Shown: positions 43,082-52,449, counted from the first letter of the stretch. The stretch is 64,000 nt of DNA from CAVOAK01 sp963664465 (GCA_963664465.2 CAXXSU010000002.1:310001-374000), one strand, 5' to 3'. The notes: generated by a model from the sequence alone, not told the origin. Program-made: numbers and translations.

Positions 43082-44308
43082 ATGGCGTACAACGCGCACG
43101 CGCAAGACATCAAAAAGGTCGTGTTGGCCTATTCAGGTGGACTCGATACGTCGGTCATTCTGCGCTGGCTACAGGAGACCTATCGCTGTGAAGTTGTAAC
43201 CTTCACCGCCGATTTGGGGCAGGGCGAGGACCTGGGGCCGGCTCGGGCGAAAGCAGAGATGTTGGGCATCAAGGAGATCTTCGTCGAGGATCTACGTGAG
43301 ACCTTTGTTGCCGATTATGTCTTCCCGATGTTTCGTGCAAATGCGCTCTACGAGGGTACCTACCTGCTTGGCACATCGATCGCGCGGCCGCTCATCGCCA
43401 AGCGCCAAATCGAGATTGCCGAGGAAACCGGCGCCGATGCAGTGGCGCACGGTGCAACCGGAAAGGGCAACGACCAGGTACGATTCGAGCTCGGCTACTA
43501 TGCGCTCAAGCCCGATATCAAGGTGATAGCGCCCTGGCGCGAGTGGGAATTGACGTCGCGGAGCAGCCTGATCGCCTACGCAGAGGCGCATCAAATTCCA
43601 ATCGACTCCGACAAACGCGGCGAGGCGCCGTTTTCGGTCGACGCGAACCTGCTGCATATCTCGGCTGAGGGTAAAATATTGGAGGATCCCTCGGCAGAGC
43701 CGCCGGATTATGTCTATTCACGGACCACGGCGCCCGAGGACGCACCCAACAAGCCAACCTATGTGGAAATCGCTTTCGAGCGGGGCGATGCCGTTGCCGT
43801 TGACGGCGAGGAGCTTTCTCCGGCGGCGCTGCTGACGAGGCTCAATGCGCTCGGCGGCGAGAACGGCATAGGCCGGCTCGATTTGGTCGAAAACCGCTTC
43901 GTCGGTATGAAGTCGCGTGGTGTCTATGAGACGCCCGGGGGCACTATCCTTATTGCAGCCCACCGCGCAATCGAGTCGCTGACCCTCGACCGTGAGGCGA
44001 TGCATTTGAAGGACGAGTTGATGCCGCGCTACGCCAAGCTCATCTACAACGGCTTCTGGTTCGCGCCGGAACGCGAAATGCTGCAGGCCTTGATCGACAA
44101 GAGCCAGGAGCATGTCAGTGGCACGGTGCGCCTTAAGCTCTACAAAGGTGGACTCCAAGTCGCTGGCCGCAAGTCGTCCGAAAGTCTCTATAGCGAAGAA
44201 CACGTCACGTTCGAAGAAGATCAGGTCTACGACCAGCGCGACGCGGAGGGTTTCATCAAGCTCAACGCGCTACGGCTGCGGCTTGCCGCCAGGCGACGCG
44301 GGAAGTGA
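43082..44308 (+). CDS. argG: Argininosuccinate synthase
   Basis: 408 residues, normal length. The N-type pyrophosphatase motif LAYSGGLDTSV (15-25) binds ATP; GATGKGNDQVRFELG and SVDANLLHISAEG carry aspartate and citrulline contacts. It joins citrulline and aspartate to argininosuccinate in arginine synthesis. It is monocistronic, followed by a strongly primed 19-codon ORF and palindromic repeats, then a terminator. Confidence 0.96.
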   Translation: MAYNAHAQDIKKVVLAYSGGLDTSVILRWLQETYRCEVVTFTADLGQGEDLGPARAKAEMLGIKEIFVEDLRETFVADYVFPMFRANALYEGTYLLGTSIARPLIAKRQIEIAEETGADAVAHGATGKGNDQVRFELGYYALKPDIKVIAPWREWELTSRSSLIAYAEAHQIPIDSDKRGEAPFSVDANLLHISAEGKILEDPSAEPPDYVYSRTTAPEDAPNKPTYVEIAFERGDAVAVDGEELSPAALLTRLNALGGENGIGRLDLVENRFVGMKSRGVYETPGGTILIAAHRAIESLTLDREAMHLKDELMPRYAKLIYNGFWFAPEREMLQALIDKSQEHVSGTVRLKLYKGGLQVAGRKSSESLYSEEHVTFEEDQVYDQRDAEGFIKLNALRLRLAARRRGK

Positions 44309-44399
44309 TGTCGGCTGCGCAACTCGAAGCAGTTTGACTTGTGGTCCGCGCCGATGCATGGCTCAGATATTGGCGCAACAATTGAAAGGAGGTGATCCG

Positions 44400-44459
44400 A
44401 TGTCTAATTGTTTGGTGAGTATGTTTGCCGCTGGGGCGATCGGCGGCACACGGACGTAA
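44400..44459 (+). CDS. 19-residue ORF behind a perfect Shine-Dalgarno site
   Basis: AAGGAGGTGATCC at 44386-44398 is a full 13-base complement of the 16S rRNA 3' end and is placed seven bases (from GGAGG) before an ATG. The ORF is 20 codons with the TAA, encoding MSNCLVSMFAAGAIGGTRT. Such an exact match is rare and argues that the peptide or the act of translation is used. A leader peptide, a ribosome-titrating element or a short functional peptide are possible. GTCCGCTT-type repeats begin 12 bases downstream. Confidence 0.5.
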   Translation: MSNCLVSMFAAGAIGGTRT

Positions 44460-44470
44460 AGGCTTGGGTC

Positions 44471-44542
44471 ACGTCCGTCGGGTGATAGCGGATCGCATCC
44501 ATGCGTAAACATGAGCTAAAGCGGACACGACCGAATATCCGC
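44471..44542. repeat. Degenerate GTCCGCTT palindromes after argG
   Basis: ACGTCCGTCGGGTGATAGCGGAT (44471-44493) and TAAAGCGGACACGACCGAATATCCGCTA (from 44515) resemble the units flanking the dioxygenase gene but with more arm mismatches. Confidence 0.5.
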
Positions 44543-44569
44543 TAGCTCCACCGAAACGGAACAAAACTT

Positions 44570-44592
44570 AGCGCCACCCATAGAGTGGCGCT
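44570..44592. terminator. Bidirectional terminator between argG and the NnrU gene
   Basis: AGCGCCAC pairs perfectly with GTGGCGCT around a seven-base loop. The plus side continues TCTCTTT and the minus side AAGTTTTGTT, so it can serve both converging genes. Confidence 0.85.
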
Positions 44593-44657
44593 TCTCTTTG
44601 CCAGTACAGCCTTTTCTTTGAATTGTCGCGAGGCGATTGTGCGTCGCCCGCCGCTCG

Positions 44658-45353
44658 CTAGCCTGGCATCGTTGTCACGCCGATGACGGTCTCGTGGAGT
44701 CCGACGAGCACGGCGTAGAGCGCGATGCCGCCAGCGATGCGGGCGACGCCAATCCCAGGCCAGTCGATCTTGGTGCGTCCGGCGGCGGCCGCGGCAAATG
44801 GGATCAACGAGGTTCTCATGGCAATCGGACCCCATGCAGCGTGTGCCAGTTGCGCTCGCCTATGGTAGATGTGGACCATACCGCCGATCGTCAGGATGGC
44901 AATTCCACCGAACAAGATGACGCTTGAGGCATCTCCCGTGGTCACGAGGTGGCTAAGGGACCACAGCGCAAGCGCCCAAAGAAATGGATGTCGCGTCACG
45001 GTCATGATTCCCGGTGTCGGATCTGGCTCGTTCATCGCATGTTCGCCGCCGACCATCGTCACGCTGCGCGTGGAGACTCCGGCAACCGCGAAGATGCAGG
45101 AAAAAGGCATTATTGCGAGAGGTATGACGTTGAAGGCAGCCGTTGCCGCCCACAACTCAACGAAGGGTGCGGAGTTATAGGCGAGGATGACCCATGTCAG
45201 GGTAGCGAGCGCGAACACCGAGAACAGGCCACGAAAGCCGTTCTCACCAAGCCGTGCAATCAGCGCTTGGCGAACCGGCAGGCTCGCCAGCACGAAATGG
45301 CCAATGACAAATGTCGCCATCGCCGACAAGAGGTTTCCAAGTGTTCCTGTCAT
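44658..45353 (-). CDS. NnrU-family membrane protein
   Basis: 231 residues with about six membrane segments. NnrU family features are visible: FVIGHFVLASLPVRQALIARLGE, then FSVFALATLTWVI and VTRHPFLWALALWSLSHLV. NnrU relates to isoprenoid and nitrogen-oxide respiration regulators in alphaproteobacteria; no denitrification gene is nearby, so the housekeeping role is unclear. Converges on argG. Confidence 0.88.
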   Translation of the reverse strand: MTGTLGNLLSAMATFVIGHFVLASLPVRQALIARLGENGFRGLFSVFALATLTWVILAYNSAPFVELWAATAAFNVIPLAIMPFSCIFAVAGVSTRSVTMVGGEHAMNEPDPTPGIMTVTRHPFLWALALWSLSHLVTTGDASSVILFGGIAILTIGGMVHIYHRRAQLAHAAWGPIAMRTSLIPFAAAAAGRTKIDWPGIGVARIAGGIALYAVLVGLHETVIGVTTMPG

Positions 45354-45428
45354 GGCGCAACTATTGAAGGCTGATGGCCTTGCTGTCCATATCCGGATCG
45401 AAGTTTTCGAACCCGGCCCTATCGACTG

Positions 45429-45926
45429 TCAGGATCGATCGTTGGTCAGCTTCAGCGAAGCCGGTGAGATCAAGACATTGAATTGTTCGCACCAGATTAC
45501 GACGCTGCCGAAGTCGGAAAGGGTCACGCCCGCTGGAATGGCGTAATTCTGGCTGCCCTTAAACGCCTTTAGGCGGCCGAGGTCCACTTACATCGTGCTC
45601 CTAACGTCGTCCGAAGTTTGGACGTTGGCGTTGGGGACCAAATAGACATGGAATTTCGGCCCAGGACCGACCTCAAAATCTGGCTCAAGGCGCGCGGTTT
45701 CGGCGTGCACCGTTACGCCGCCGCGACCATAGTGAATTGGATCGGCGGGGTTGGCGTGGATGAAGGTGCCGGAGGCAAGGACTTGATTTGTGCCGGTATC
45801 AGGCGCCGCTTCGCTCGCAACGATGTCCGCGCGAAAGATATAGGGATAACTAAAGATACCAAAGGCGAAGCCAGTCGCCGAACCAACGGCGGCACCAAGG
45901 ATAAGTGCAATTAGAAAGTTCTTCAG
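45429..45926 (-). pseudogene. DM13-domain protein gene with a premature stop
   Basis: The frame reads LKNFLIALILGAAVGSATGF (signal or anchor), ASGTFIHANPADPIHYGRGG, then HVYLVPNANVQTSDDVRSTM, and reaches TAA at 45588-45590. It continues open beyond it as VDLGRLKAFKGSQNYAIPAG, VVIWCEQFNVLISPASLK to a TGA at 45429. The continuation and C-terminal Cys (VIWCEQF) are the conserved second half of the DM13 domain, thought to bind a cofactor in redox roles. No ATG, GTG or TTG start is found after the last upstream stop (CTG is possible), so the 5' end may also be damaged. A nonsense mutation is the simplest reading. Confidence 0.8.
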
Positions 45927-46007
45927 GGCGCCGAAACGTCATACACGTCGCCCATAATGTCAAATACCGAAGATCACCTGATCTCGGTCCAGGTATGGGG
46001 CGCCCGG

Positions 46008-46895
46008 CTAGATAATCGGCTCCTCGATGCCGTTCTGCCGGCAGGCGGCGATTACCGTGTTGCGGAGCAGGCAAGCGATCGTCATGGGGCCGACGCCGCC
46101 CGGAACGGGCGTTATGGCGCCGGCGACGGCGCTCGCTTCGGCAAAGTTGACGTCGCCGACCAGCTTTGTCCGTCCCTCGTCCGTCTCAATGCGGTTGATA
46201 CCGACATCGATGACTGCAGCGCCAGGCTTGATCCAGTTACCGCCAACCATCTCTGCGCGGCCGACTGCCGCGACCAAAATGTCGGCACGGCGGCAGACCT
46301 CCGAAATGTCGCGCGTCCTCGAATGGGCAACCGTCACCGTACAGCTTTCGCCGATCAGCAGCGCCGCCATAGGCTTGCCGACAATGTTTGAACGCCCGAC
46401 GATGACGGCGTCCAATCCCGAAAGGTCCGTCAACGTATCCTTGAGCAGCATCAAGCAGCCGAGCGGCGTGCACGGCACCAATCCATGCCCGCCAGTCGCC
46501 AGCAGGCCGGCGTTGACGACGTGGAATCCGTCCACATCCTTAGCCGGATCGATAGCGGCGATAACCGCCTGCGCGTCTATCTGCGACGGCAGTGGAAGCT
46601 GGACCAGGATGCCGTTGACGGACTGATCTCTGTTGAGCTTATTGATCAGCGTCAGCAGATCGCGCTGACTCGTTTCCACGTCGAGCTTGTGTTCGAAACT
46701 ATTCATGCCGGCGTCCTGCGTCTGGCGCGCCTTGTTGCGCGTGTAGACCTGGCTTGCGGGGTCCTCTCCCACCAAGACGACGGCCAAGCCCGGTATCATG
46801 TCGTGTGTGTTCCTCAACGTGACCACGTTGTCAGAAACGCGTCCGCGCAGACCTTCGGCGAAGGCTTTGCCGTCGATGATTCTGGCTTCAGTCAT
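46008..46895 (-). CDS. folD: Bifunctional methylenetetrahydrofolate dehydrogenase/cyclohydrolase
   Basis: 295 residues. Y51 and K55 in YTRNKARQTQDAG are the cyclohydrolase catalytic pair; the NADP fold carries VIVGRSNIVGKPMA and the C-terminal TPVPGGVGPMTIACL motif. It interconverts 5,10-methylene- and 10-formyl-tetrahydrofolate. Its start overlaps the DUF167 gene by eight bases, giving a yggT-DUF167-folD operon read from 47501 down. Confidence 0.95.
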   Translation of the reverse strand: MTEARIIDGKAFAEGLRGRVSDNVVTLRNTHDMIPGLAVVLVGEDPASQVYTRNKARQTQDAGMNSFEHKLDVETSQRDLLTLINKLNRDQSVNGILVQLPLPSQIDAQAVIAAIDPAKDVDGFHVVNAGLLATGGHGLVPCTPLGCLMLLKDTLTDLSGLDAVIVGRSNIVGKPMAALLIGESCTVTVAHSRTRDISEVCRRADILVAAVGRAEMVGGNWIKPGAAVIDVGINRIETDEGRTKLVGDVNFAEASAVAGAITPVPGGVGPMTIACLLRNTVIAACRQNGIEEPII

Positions 46896-47232
46896 GTGTT
46901 TTCCTAGCCCAACTCCTCAAACGGATTGCCAGTTCCCGCGGCTCGCCCGCAATGTGCATGACTTTTCTTCGATTTCGCCGGCCCCTGACGATAGAAACGT
47001 TCGACTTGGGAACGCGCCATGTCTTTGCCAAAAGACGAATCAATGCCGCGTTGGCCTCATTTTCCTTCGCCCGGGCGGTCACCGTCGCTCGCAGTATCGT
47101 TGCGCCATCCCCACTGCTCGAGGGTCCGCTTGCACCTTCCGTTCGGCTGCCCGGCGTCAGCTGAATAGCGACGCGGACACCGTCTTCGACCTCGCGAAAC
47201 AGCGAACCCCCCGCCGCCTCTATCGGGGCCAA
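46888..47232 (-). CDS. DUF167-family protein (YggU)
   Basis: 114 residues with the DUF167 core: GVRVAIQLTPGSRTE, the ENEANAALIRLLAKTWRVPKSNVSIVRGRRNRRK block (in pieces NEANAALIRLLA and VSIVRGRRNRRK) and a C-terminal REL. It is a small cytoplasmic alpha/beta protein of unknown function often found beside yggT. It overlaps both neighbours. Confidence 0.92.
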   Translation of the reverse strand: MAPIEAAGGSLFREVEDGVRVAIQLTPGSRTEGASGPSSSGDGATILRATVTARAKENEANAALIRLLAKTWRVPKSNVSIVRGRRNRRKVMHIAGEPRELAIRLRSWARKTHD

Positions 47233-47501
47233 TACTCAAACAACAGGCTGCGGATGAAGAACAGGGCGAGGATCAAAATAATCGGAGAGATGTCGATGCC
47301 GCCCAAATTCGGCATATACCGGCGTATCGGCCTGAGCAACGGATCGGTAATGCGGTAGAGCGTGTCTCCAGCTAGATAAATGATCCGATTCTGCGTGTTG
47401 ACGACGTTGAACGCGACCAACCAGCTGAGGATCGCGGAGATGATGATGCACCACACATAGAGATTGATTACGCTGCTGATCAGCCAGAGTAGAGAGGACA
47501 T
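47220..47501 (-). CDS. YggT-family membrane protein
   Basis: 93 residues from MSSLLWLISSVINL. The YggT signature is visible: IISAILSWLVAFNVVNTQN, and LYRITDPLLRPIRRYMPNLGGIDISP. Two membrane helices per unit. YggT proteins associate with division or osmotic functions in other bacteria. First gene of the yggT-DUF167-folD operon. The long upstream extension is not family sequence. Confidence 0.92.
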   Translation of the reverse strand: MSSLLWLISSVINLYVWCIIISAILSWLVAFNVVNTQNRIIYLAGDTLYRITDPLLRPIRRYMPNLGGIDISPIILILALFFIRSLLFEYWPR

Positions 47502-47737
47502 GGATTGACCGGACCGTCCTTGTGCTTGTTCATTGCGCGTGACACTTACGTCATAGCACGAAAGGTGGCAAGAGCCAGCGCGCGCAACCTGCATGGAGAT
47601 GCGCCGAATGCTGCCCGGCTCGAAGCTTGACAGGGTACAGACCGGCCTCACATAGTTCGCGCGCCTGGCAGATCAGCCGCGTATTTGATCGAAGTCGTGT
47701 GGCCGGTTCAACAAGCCGTGATCTGCGAAGGACAGAC

Positions 47738-47813
<76 letters not shown>

Positions 47814-47916
47814 AGTTCTCATGCCGCTGAAATGGGTCTGATCTGGGCTCGCGCAGCGGCCCGCTCGGATCGACGGTATCAGCAACGGTATTTTGCCCAG
47901 ACTATGAGGATCGCGT

Positions 47917-48162
47917 TTGCCAAACTTCTATAAGCCGGACCTTGCGGCGAAGCCCGATGACCCGTTTGCAAGAGGCGAAGACGACAAGTTGGTGCGACGC
48001 GATTACTGGATGTCGATGATTGATCAATCCGTCGTTCTGACGATGACGGCTGGCGTAGGTGCGATCCTTCATAACGAGGAGAAGCGAGCGCATCTCGAAG
48101 ACATCGGTCGCGGACATCTGATCGACCAGGTCTGCGTGCAGGAGATCCTGCCGCCGGACTAA
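47917..48162 (+). CDS. Small protein of unknown function
   Basis: 81 residues from a TTG start (LPNFYKPDLAA) that follows GAGGA. It is acidic and helical: DDPFARGEDDKLVRRDYWMSM, then VVLTMTAGVGAILHNEEKRAH. The moderately conserved look (compact domain, no low complexity) supports a real gene, but no family is recognised. It follows the tRNA by about 100 bases and precedes the Gfo/Idh/MocA gene. Confidence 0.5.
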   Translation: MPNFYKPDLAAKPDDPFARGEDDKLVRRDYWMSMIDQSVVLTMTAGVGAILHNEEKRAHLEDIGRGHLIDQVCVQEILPPD

Positions 48163-48280
48163 CGTGGCGCCGGCGCCACTCAATCGCCGTCGGAATCCGA
48201 CCGGACCCGCCACTTACCAAATTTTCCATATAAAAGTTCACGCATCGAATTCACGAAACGAAATGCCTCAGGGGTAGCGA

Positions 48281-49399
48281 ATGACTAAGGGAAAAGGTAC
48301 GGACATTGGGCTTGCCATCATCGGTTGCGGCACGATAGGGCGCATTCGAGCAAAGTTTGCACGCGACTACCCCGGTATTGGCTGGCTTGGCCTCTGCGAC
48401 ATCGATGAGCCGCTCGGCCGCAAGCTCGCTGAAGAGGTCGGCGCCGATTTCTTCACGACAGACTTTGAGGAGTTGATTGCCCGGCCCGAGGTCCAGGCAA
48501 CAATGATCATTACCGATGAGAACCGCCATACGGAGCCGACCCTGAAGGCGGTTGACCAGGGCCACAAGCTGTTCATCGAAAAGCCGTTGGCGACCAATGC
48601 CAACGAATCGGCTGCAATTTTGAAAGCGATTGAGGACAACGGCATCGACGCGGTGGTTGGCTATACACAGCGTTTCCGTCGCCGCTTTCTCGCCGTCAAG
48701 GAGCGTCTGATTACCGGCCAGATTGGTGACGTGACGGGCGTCGTGACGCGCGCATTCATGAACCGCATGGTGCCGCTTGCGACAATCCGGAAGACCAACG
48801 AGCGCGCGCATCTGACGCCGATGGTTGTCTCAGGAACCCACAGCCTCGACATGTCGATGTGGCTGATGGAGGGCAAGACGCCAATCTCGGTCTATGCCGG
48901 GTCCAACGACAAAGTGCTCGCACAGCTTGGCACCAAGGACTCGACATTCGGCATCTTCACGATGGACGACGGCACGATCTTTAGTATGAACATTAGTTGG
49001 GCGCTGCCGGTCGTCTGGCCGGGTTCGGTTTACGGGCTGGAGATCGGCATTGTCGGTACCAAGGGCGTGATCGACATTGAGGACACACATCGCGACGTCG
49101 TCATGGCAAGTGAAGTCGCTCAGGGTGCCGGCTATGCGCCAGAAGGATTCGAGCCGGAATACCAGCGTCATGTCGACTTTCTGACCAGCTATCCGCCGGG
49201 TGACCTTCACTTGGACCAGCTTTGGGGGCCGATGCGCGAGGAAACCAATGCCTGGTTCGCGCGCATTCATTCTGGCCTCGACACGCCGCATGCGACAGCC
49301 GCCGATGGTCACCGAAACCTGCTGTTGACGATGGCGATGGACTTATCCGCTGCGCGGGGCGAAGTGGTTGCGTTGCCGGTTTCGCCGGACGATTTATGA
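48281..49399 (+). CDS. Gfo/Idh/MocA-family oxidoreductase (intact)
   Basis: 372 residues. The Rossmann motif is LAIIGCGTIGRIR (11-23) and the catalytic Lys is in IEKPLATNANES (E100-K101-P102), followed by the C-terminal sheet domain. NAD(P)-dependent oxidation of a sugar or inositol-like substrate is expected. It is convergent with the sulfurtransferase gene. A second member of the family, broken by an IS, lies at 53830-56208. Confidence 0.92.
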   Translation: MTKGKGTDIGLAIIGCGTIGRIRAKFARDYPGIGWLGLCDIDEPLGRKLAEEVGADFFTTDFEELIARPEVQATMIITDENRHTEPTLKAVDQGHKLFIEKPLATNANESAAILKAIEDNGIDAVVGYTQRFRRRFLAVKERLITGQIGDVTGVVTRAFMNRMVPLATIRKTNERAHLTPMVVSGTHSLDMSMWLMEGKTPISVYAGSNDKVLAQLGTKDSTFGIFTMDDGTIFSMNISWALPVVWPGSVYGLEIGIVGTKGVIDIEDTHRDVVMASEVAQGAGYAPEGFEPEYQRHVDFLTSYPPGDLHLDQLWGPMREETNAWFARIHSGLDTPHATAADGHRNLLLTMAMDLSAARGEVVALPVSPDDL

Positions 49400-49460
49400 G
49401 GCCTGGAATTGACCGCATAGTGCCGCCTCGAATCTAGGGACTAATGCGGTCGTGGCGATG

Positions 49461-50297
49461 CTACTTCTCGACGGGAAAACCGACGATACTGCCCCACTCG
49501 GTCCACGAGCCGTCATAAATCTTAATCTTCTCGAACCCCAGCACGTGGGTCATCGCCGTCCAGGCCAGTGTGGCGCGGTGGCTCAGCCGGCAGTAACAGA
49601 CGACCTCGTCGAAACTTTCGGGGTCTAGGCCAACCGCAGCGAAGGCGGCGTGCATTTCTTCGGCGCTTTTGAACGAATCGTCTTGGTTGAATAGTTCGCC
49701 GAAGAACAGGTGTTTTGCACCGGGGATGCGGCCGCCGCGCTCCGCGCCATGGTCGAACTGGCCATAGGACATGACGCGCTCGCCGCTATACTCTTCCGGG
49801 CTTCTGACGTCGAGCATAAGTCGCCCAGCCTTTCCCAGTTTGTCTCGGACGTCGTCACGTCCAAGGCGCATTGAGGTGTCGCCTTCGTGCGGAGCGTAGG
49901 AAACTGGCGTGACATCAGGAACCTCTGTGGTCATCGGCCGGTTCTCCGCGGCCCATCGCGTTCTCGTGCCATCGAGGAGTTTGAGGTTGGGATGACCGGC
50001 CATGGTCAGCGCCCAGAACCCATAGGTTCCGTATTGCACAGGATCGCCGTAAAGCACCAGGGTGTCGCCGTCGCCGATGCCGACGCTGCCAAGTCGTTCG
50101 GCAAGCTCGGCCGAAGTGACCATCTGCCGGTCGGTCGCGTGCCAACACAAATCCTTCCAGAAAAAGCGGACCGCGCCCGGGATATGACCGTTGTAGTACT
50201 CAGCCTCCTCGTTCTTTGCCGAGACTTCGACGATCTTGACGCTGGCGTCGTCCAAGTGCTTCGCCAGCCACTCGGTCGAGACGATGGGTGAGGTCAT
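49461..50297 (-). CDS. Mercaptopyruvate/thiosulfate sulfurtransferase-like protein
   Basis: 278 residues with two rhodanese domains. The N-terminal inactive copy begins VSTEWLAKHLDDASVKIVEV; the C-terminal active loop is CYCRLSHRA with C236 as the sulfur carrier. Substrate could be 3-mercaptopyruvate or thiosulfate; the CRLSHR loop differs from the classical CGKGVT and CRKGVT. It lies at the end of the cluster of minus-strand genes starting at 56208. Confidence 0.88.
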   Translation of the reverse strand: MTSPIVSTEWLAKHLDDASVKIVEVSAKNEEAEYYNGHIPGAVRFFWKDLCWHATDRQMVTSAELAERLGSVGIGDGDTLVLYGDPVQYGTYGFWALTMAGHPNLKLLDGTRTRWAAENRPMTTEVPDVTPVSYAPHEGDTSMRLGRDDVRDKLGKAGRLMLDVRSPEEYSGERVMSYGQFDHGAERGGRIPGAKHLFFGELFNQDDSFKSAEEMHAAFAAVGLDPESFDEVVCYCRLSHRATLAWTAMTHVLGFEKIKIYDGSWTEWGSIVGFPVEK

Positions 50298-51135
50298 GAG
50301 TCTTTACCTTTAGCGAGCCTGTTCAAGGATTGCCGCGCAGTCATACGATGCCCGCGATCGTGCGTCGATTCGTTCACGCGAAGCTCATAGGGGTGCGATA
50401 ATTGGTGTGTTTCAATAAACGCGGTTACGCGGTGGCCGGTTCCCTACTAGCACGCGCTCGAGATTTTCCCAGGCACCTTTGCAGAGAATACCCTGGGCTT
50501 GACGGGTAACGCCGGCAATATGAGGTGTAAGGATCAACCGTTTCGCTGCCTCGGCAGAGAGCGTCAGCAATGGATTATCGGCCAGCGGCGGCTCGCTCGA
50601 ATAGACGTCGACGGCGGCCCCACCGAGACGTCCGGAAGCGAGACTTGCGGCCAGCGCGGCTTCGTCGACGACACCCCCACGGGCGGCATTGATGAGGATG
50701 GCCCCTGGCTTCATAAGCGCCAACTCACGCGCGCCGATTAGACCTTTGGTCGCGTCGAGCAGCGGCACGTGCAGGGTGACCACATCGGATTGGGCCATCA
50801 ACTCGTCGAGTACCAGCGGCCGTGCGCCAATCGCCTCGGCTGCGGCAATCTCGCGCGGTGCGGGATCGAAGTATGAGATCTGCGTGTTGAAGCGGGCAAA
50901 GGCCTGCGCCACCGCTGTACCTACCACGCCGAGGCCGACGACGCCGACGCTGAGACCGTCGAGACCAGAGAGGTTGTCGGCCAGCATGCGGGCGCGAATG
51001 GGGGCGTAGTCACCAGTCCTGATCTCCGTATCGGCCCAGGCAAGTCGCCGGTGAAGAAAAATTGCCATGGCGATCGCGTAGTCGGCGACAGCACCGTTGC
51101 TGCCACCGGGCACGTTGCAGACCGGAATACGGAGT

Positions 51136-52174
51136 ATAGGGTATCCTATTCGCTCTCGTAGTGCCTAGATCTGGGGGGCAGGGCTGGGTCTGCCCCCGAC
51201 GAGCTTCTTGTATGGCACGGGCTCCAGTTGCACTGCTTGCTGGAGGAGTCGATAGAACAGGAGGCCGCGAGCTTTGGATCGGCGGCGATTGAAGCGGAAC
51301 GTGAACTCGTCCAGATAGTAATCAAGCTGGGAGGCGCTAATAGCCCCATGGTGAATACCCAGCCACCACCGATCAAGGAGGCCGGCTACCCGATGAACTT
51401 GGGGCATGACAATGTGGGCTGGGTCGCCGCTGGCGGAAATATTTTTCGGCTGGTGTTCGAAGCCGACTCCCGTGAGACCGTTGTAGGCTCGCCAGCCATC
51501 GGTTCGAATCGTTGCTCCCGGGCACACAGCCGTTTGGACGAAAGGAATGAGGCTCTCGGCGGATGCGTCCTCGACACGCGCCATGCGGATACGACCGGTG
51601 CCCCGACCCCGGATTTCGGCGGCAATCGCGACAATCGATTTCTTGTTTGTTTTCCGCCCCGTAACGCCAACCTCCCGGCCGCCCACATAGGTTTCGTCGA
51701 CCTCGACCTCGCCATTCAGAAGCTCTCTGCCCGGTCGAACCATGGCCCGGCGCAGCTTATGGAGCCATGTCCAAGCCGTTTGATAACCGCCCAGGCCGAG
51801 TATTCGTTGAACCCCAAGCGCACTGACGCCGTGCTTCTGATTCGTCACATACCACATCGCCTGGAACCAAAGCCGCAACGGTTTCCGCGTACCCTCGAAG
51901 ATCGTCCCCGCGGTCGGCGACGTCTGACGTTGGCATCCCGCACATCGCTGTTGGCCCCTGGCCGTCACCCACGCCTCGGTTCCCCCGCAGGCCGGACACC
52001 GAAACCCGGCAGGCCAACGGACACGCCGAAGAAAATCCGCACAGGCGGCCTCAGAAGCGAACCAGTCGTCAAATTCCATAAGCGTGCGAGGGTAATCGAT
52101 CCCGCCAACGGGATGGGCAGTATTCTCGGCCATCACAACATCTTGCCACTACGAGAGCGAATAGGATACCCTAT
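51136..52174 (-). mobile_element. IS1595-family insertion sequence, copy 3 (1039 bp)
   Basis: Same ends and length as copies 1 and 2. The 8-bp target duplication lies at 51128-51135 (TACGGAGT) and 52175-52182 (TACCGAGT), with one mismatch. It interrupts the D-2-hydroxyacid dehydrogenase gene. Confidence 0.95.
51165..52136 (-). CDS. IS1595-family (ISXO2-like) transposase, copy 3
   Basis: 323 residues, identical to copies 1 and 2. It carries the same zinc-ribbon cysteines and EVDETYVGG / IRTDGWRAY catalytic motifs. Confidence 0.93.
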   Translation of the reverse strand: MMAENTAHPVGGIDYPRTLMEFDDWFASEAACADFLRRVRWPAGFRCPACGGTEAWVTARGQQRCAGCQRQTSPTAGTIFEGTRKPLRLWFQAMWYVTNQKHGVSALGVQRILGLGGYQTAWTWLHKLRRAMVRPGRELLNGEVEVDETYVGGREVGVTGRKTNKKSIVAIAAEIRGRGTGRIRMARVEDASAESLIPFVQTAVCPGATIRTDGWRAYNGLTGVGFEHQPKNISASGDPAHIVMPQVHRVAGLLDRWWLGIHHGAISASQLDYYLDEFTFRFNRRRSKARGLLFYRLLQQAVQLEPVPYKKLVGGRPSPAPQI

Positions 52175-52449
52175 TACCGAGTTTCTTCATGGTCGCCTCG
52201 TCGAGGCGGTCGACACCGGCGCCGGTGACCTGAACCAGCAAGATCGAGGTGTCCTCGAAGAGCACGGGCGTCAGCTTGGGGCCTGTCGCAGGGATTAGCA
52301 GCGCGCGGACCTCTCGCAGCAAGCTAGAGAGTTCCGGGTCATTCGGCGGACGGTAGGTCGTCGATAGCGCGCTTGGTGGCATTACGCCTGCACGCTCGAA
52401 GTCAGCCTCTGGTCGGAGGCAGAGTACATCGAACGCCATGCTGGGATCC

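Larger units (their letters stand above)
50412..52439 (-). pseudogene. D-2-hydroxyacid dehydrogenase gene split by IS1595 copy 3
   Basis: The N-terminal 95 codons (52175-52439: MAFDVLCLRPEADFERAG to TMKKLG) and the remainder (50412-51135, from RIPVCNVPGGSNG) flank the IS. Removing the element and one TSD copy restores an open frame reading KKLGIPVCNVPGG without error. The C-terminal part carries the Rossmann motif VGVVGLGVVGTAV, the Arg in NAARGGVVDEAAL and the His in TPHIAGVT of D-isomer hydroxyacid dehydrogenases (phosphoglycerate/lactate type). About 330 residues intact. The TSD copies differ at one base, ACTCGGTA against ACTCCGTA on the minus strand. Confidence 0.93.
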
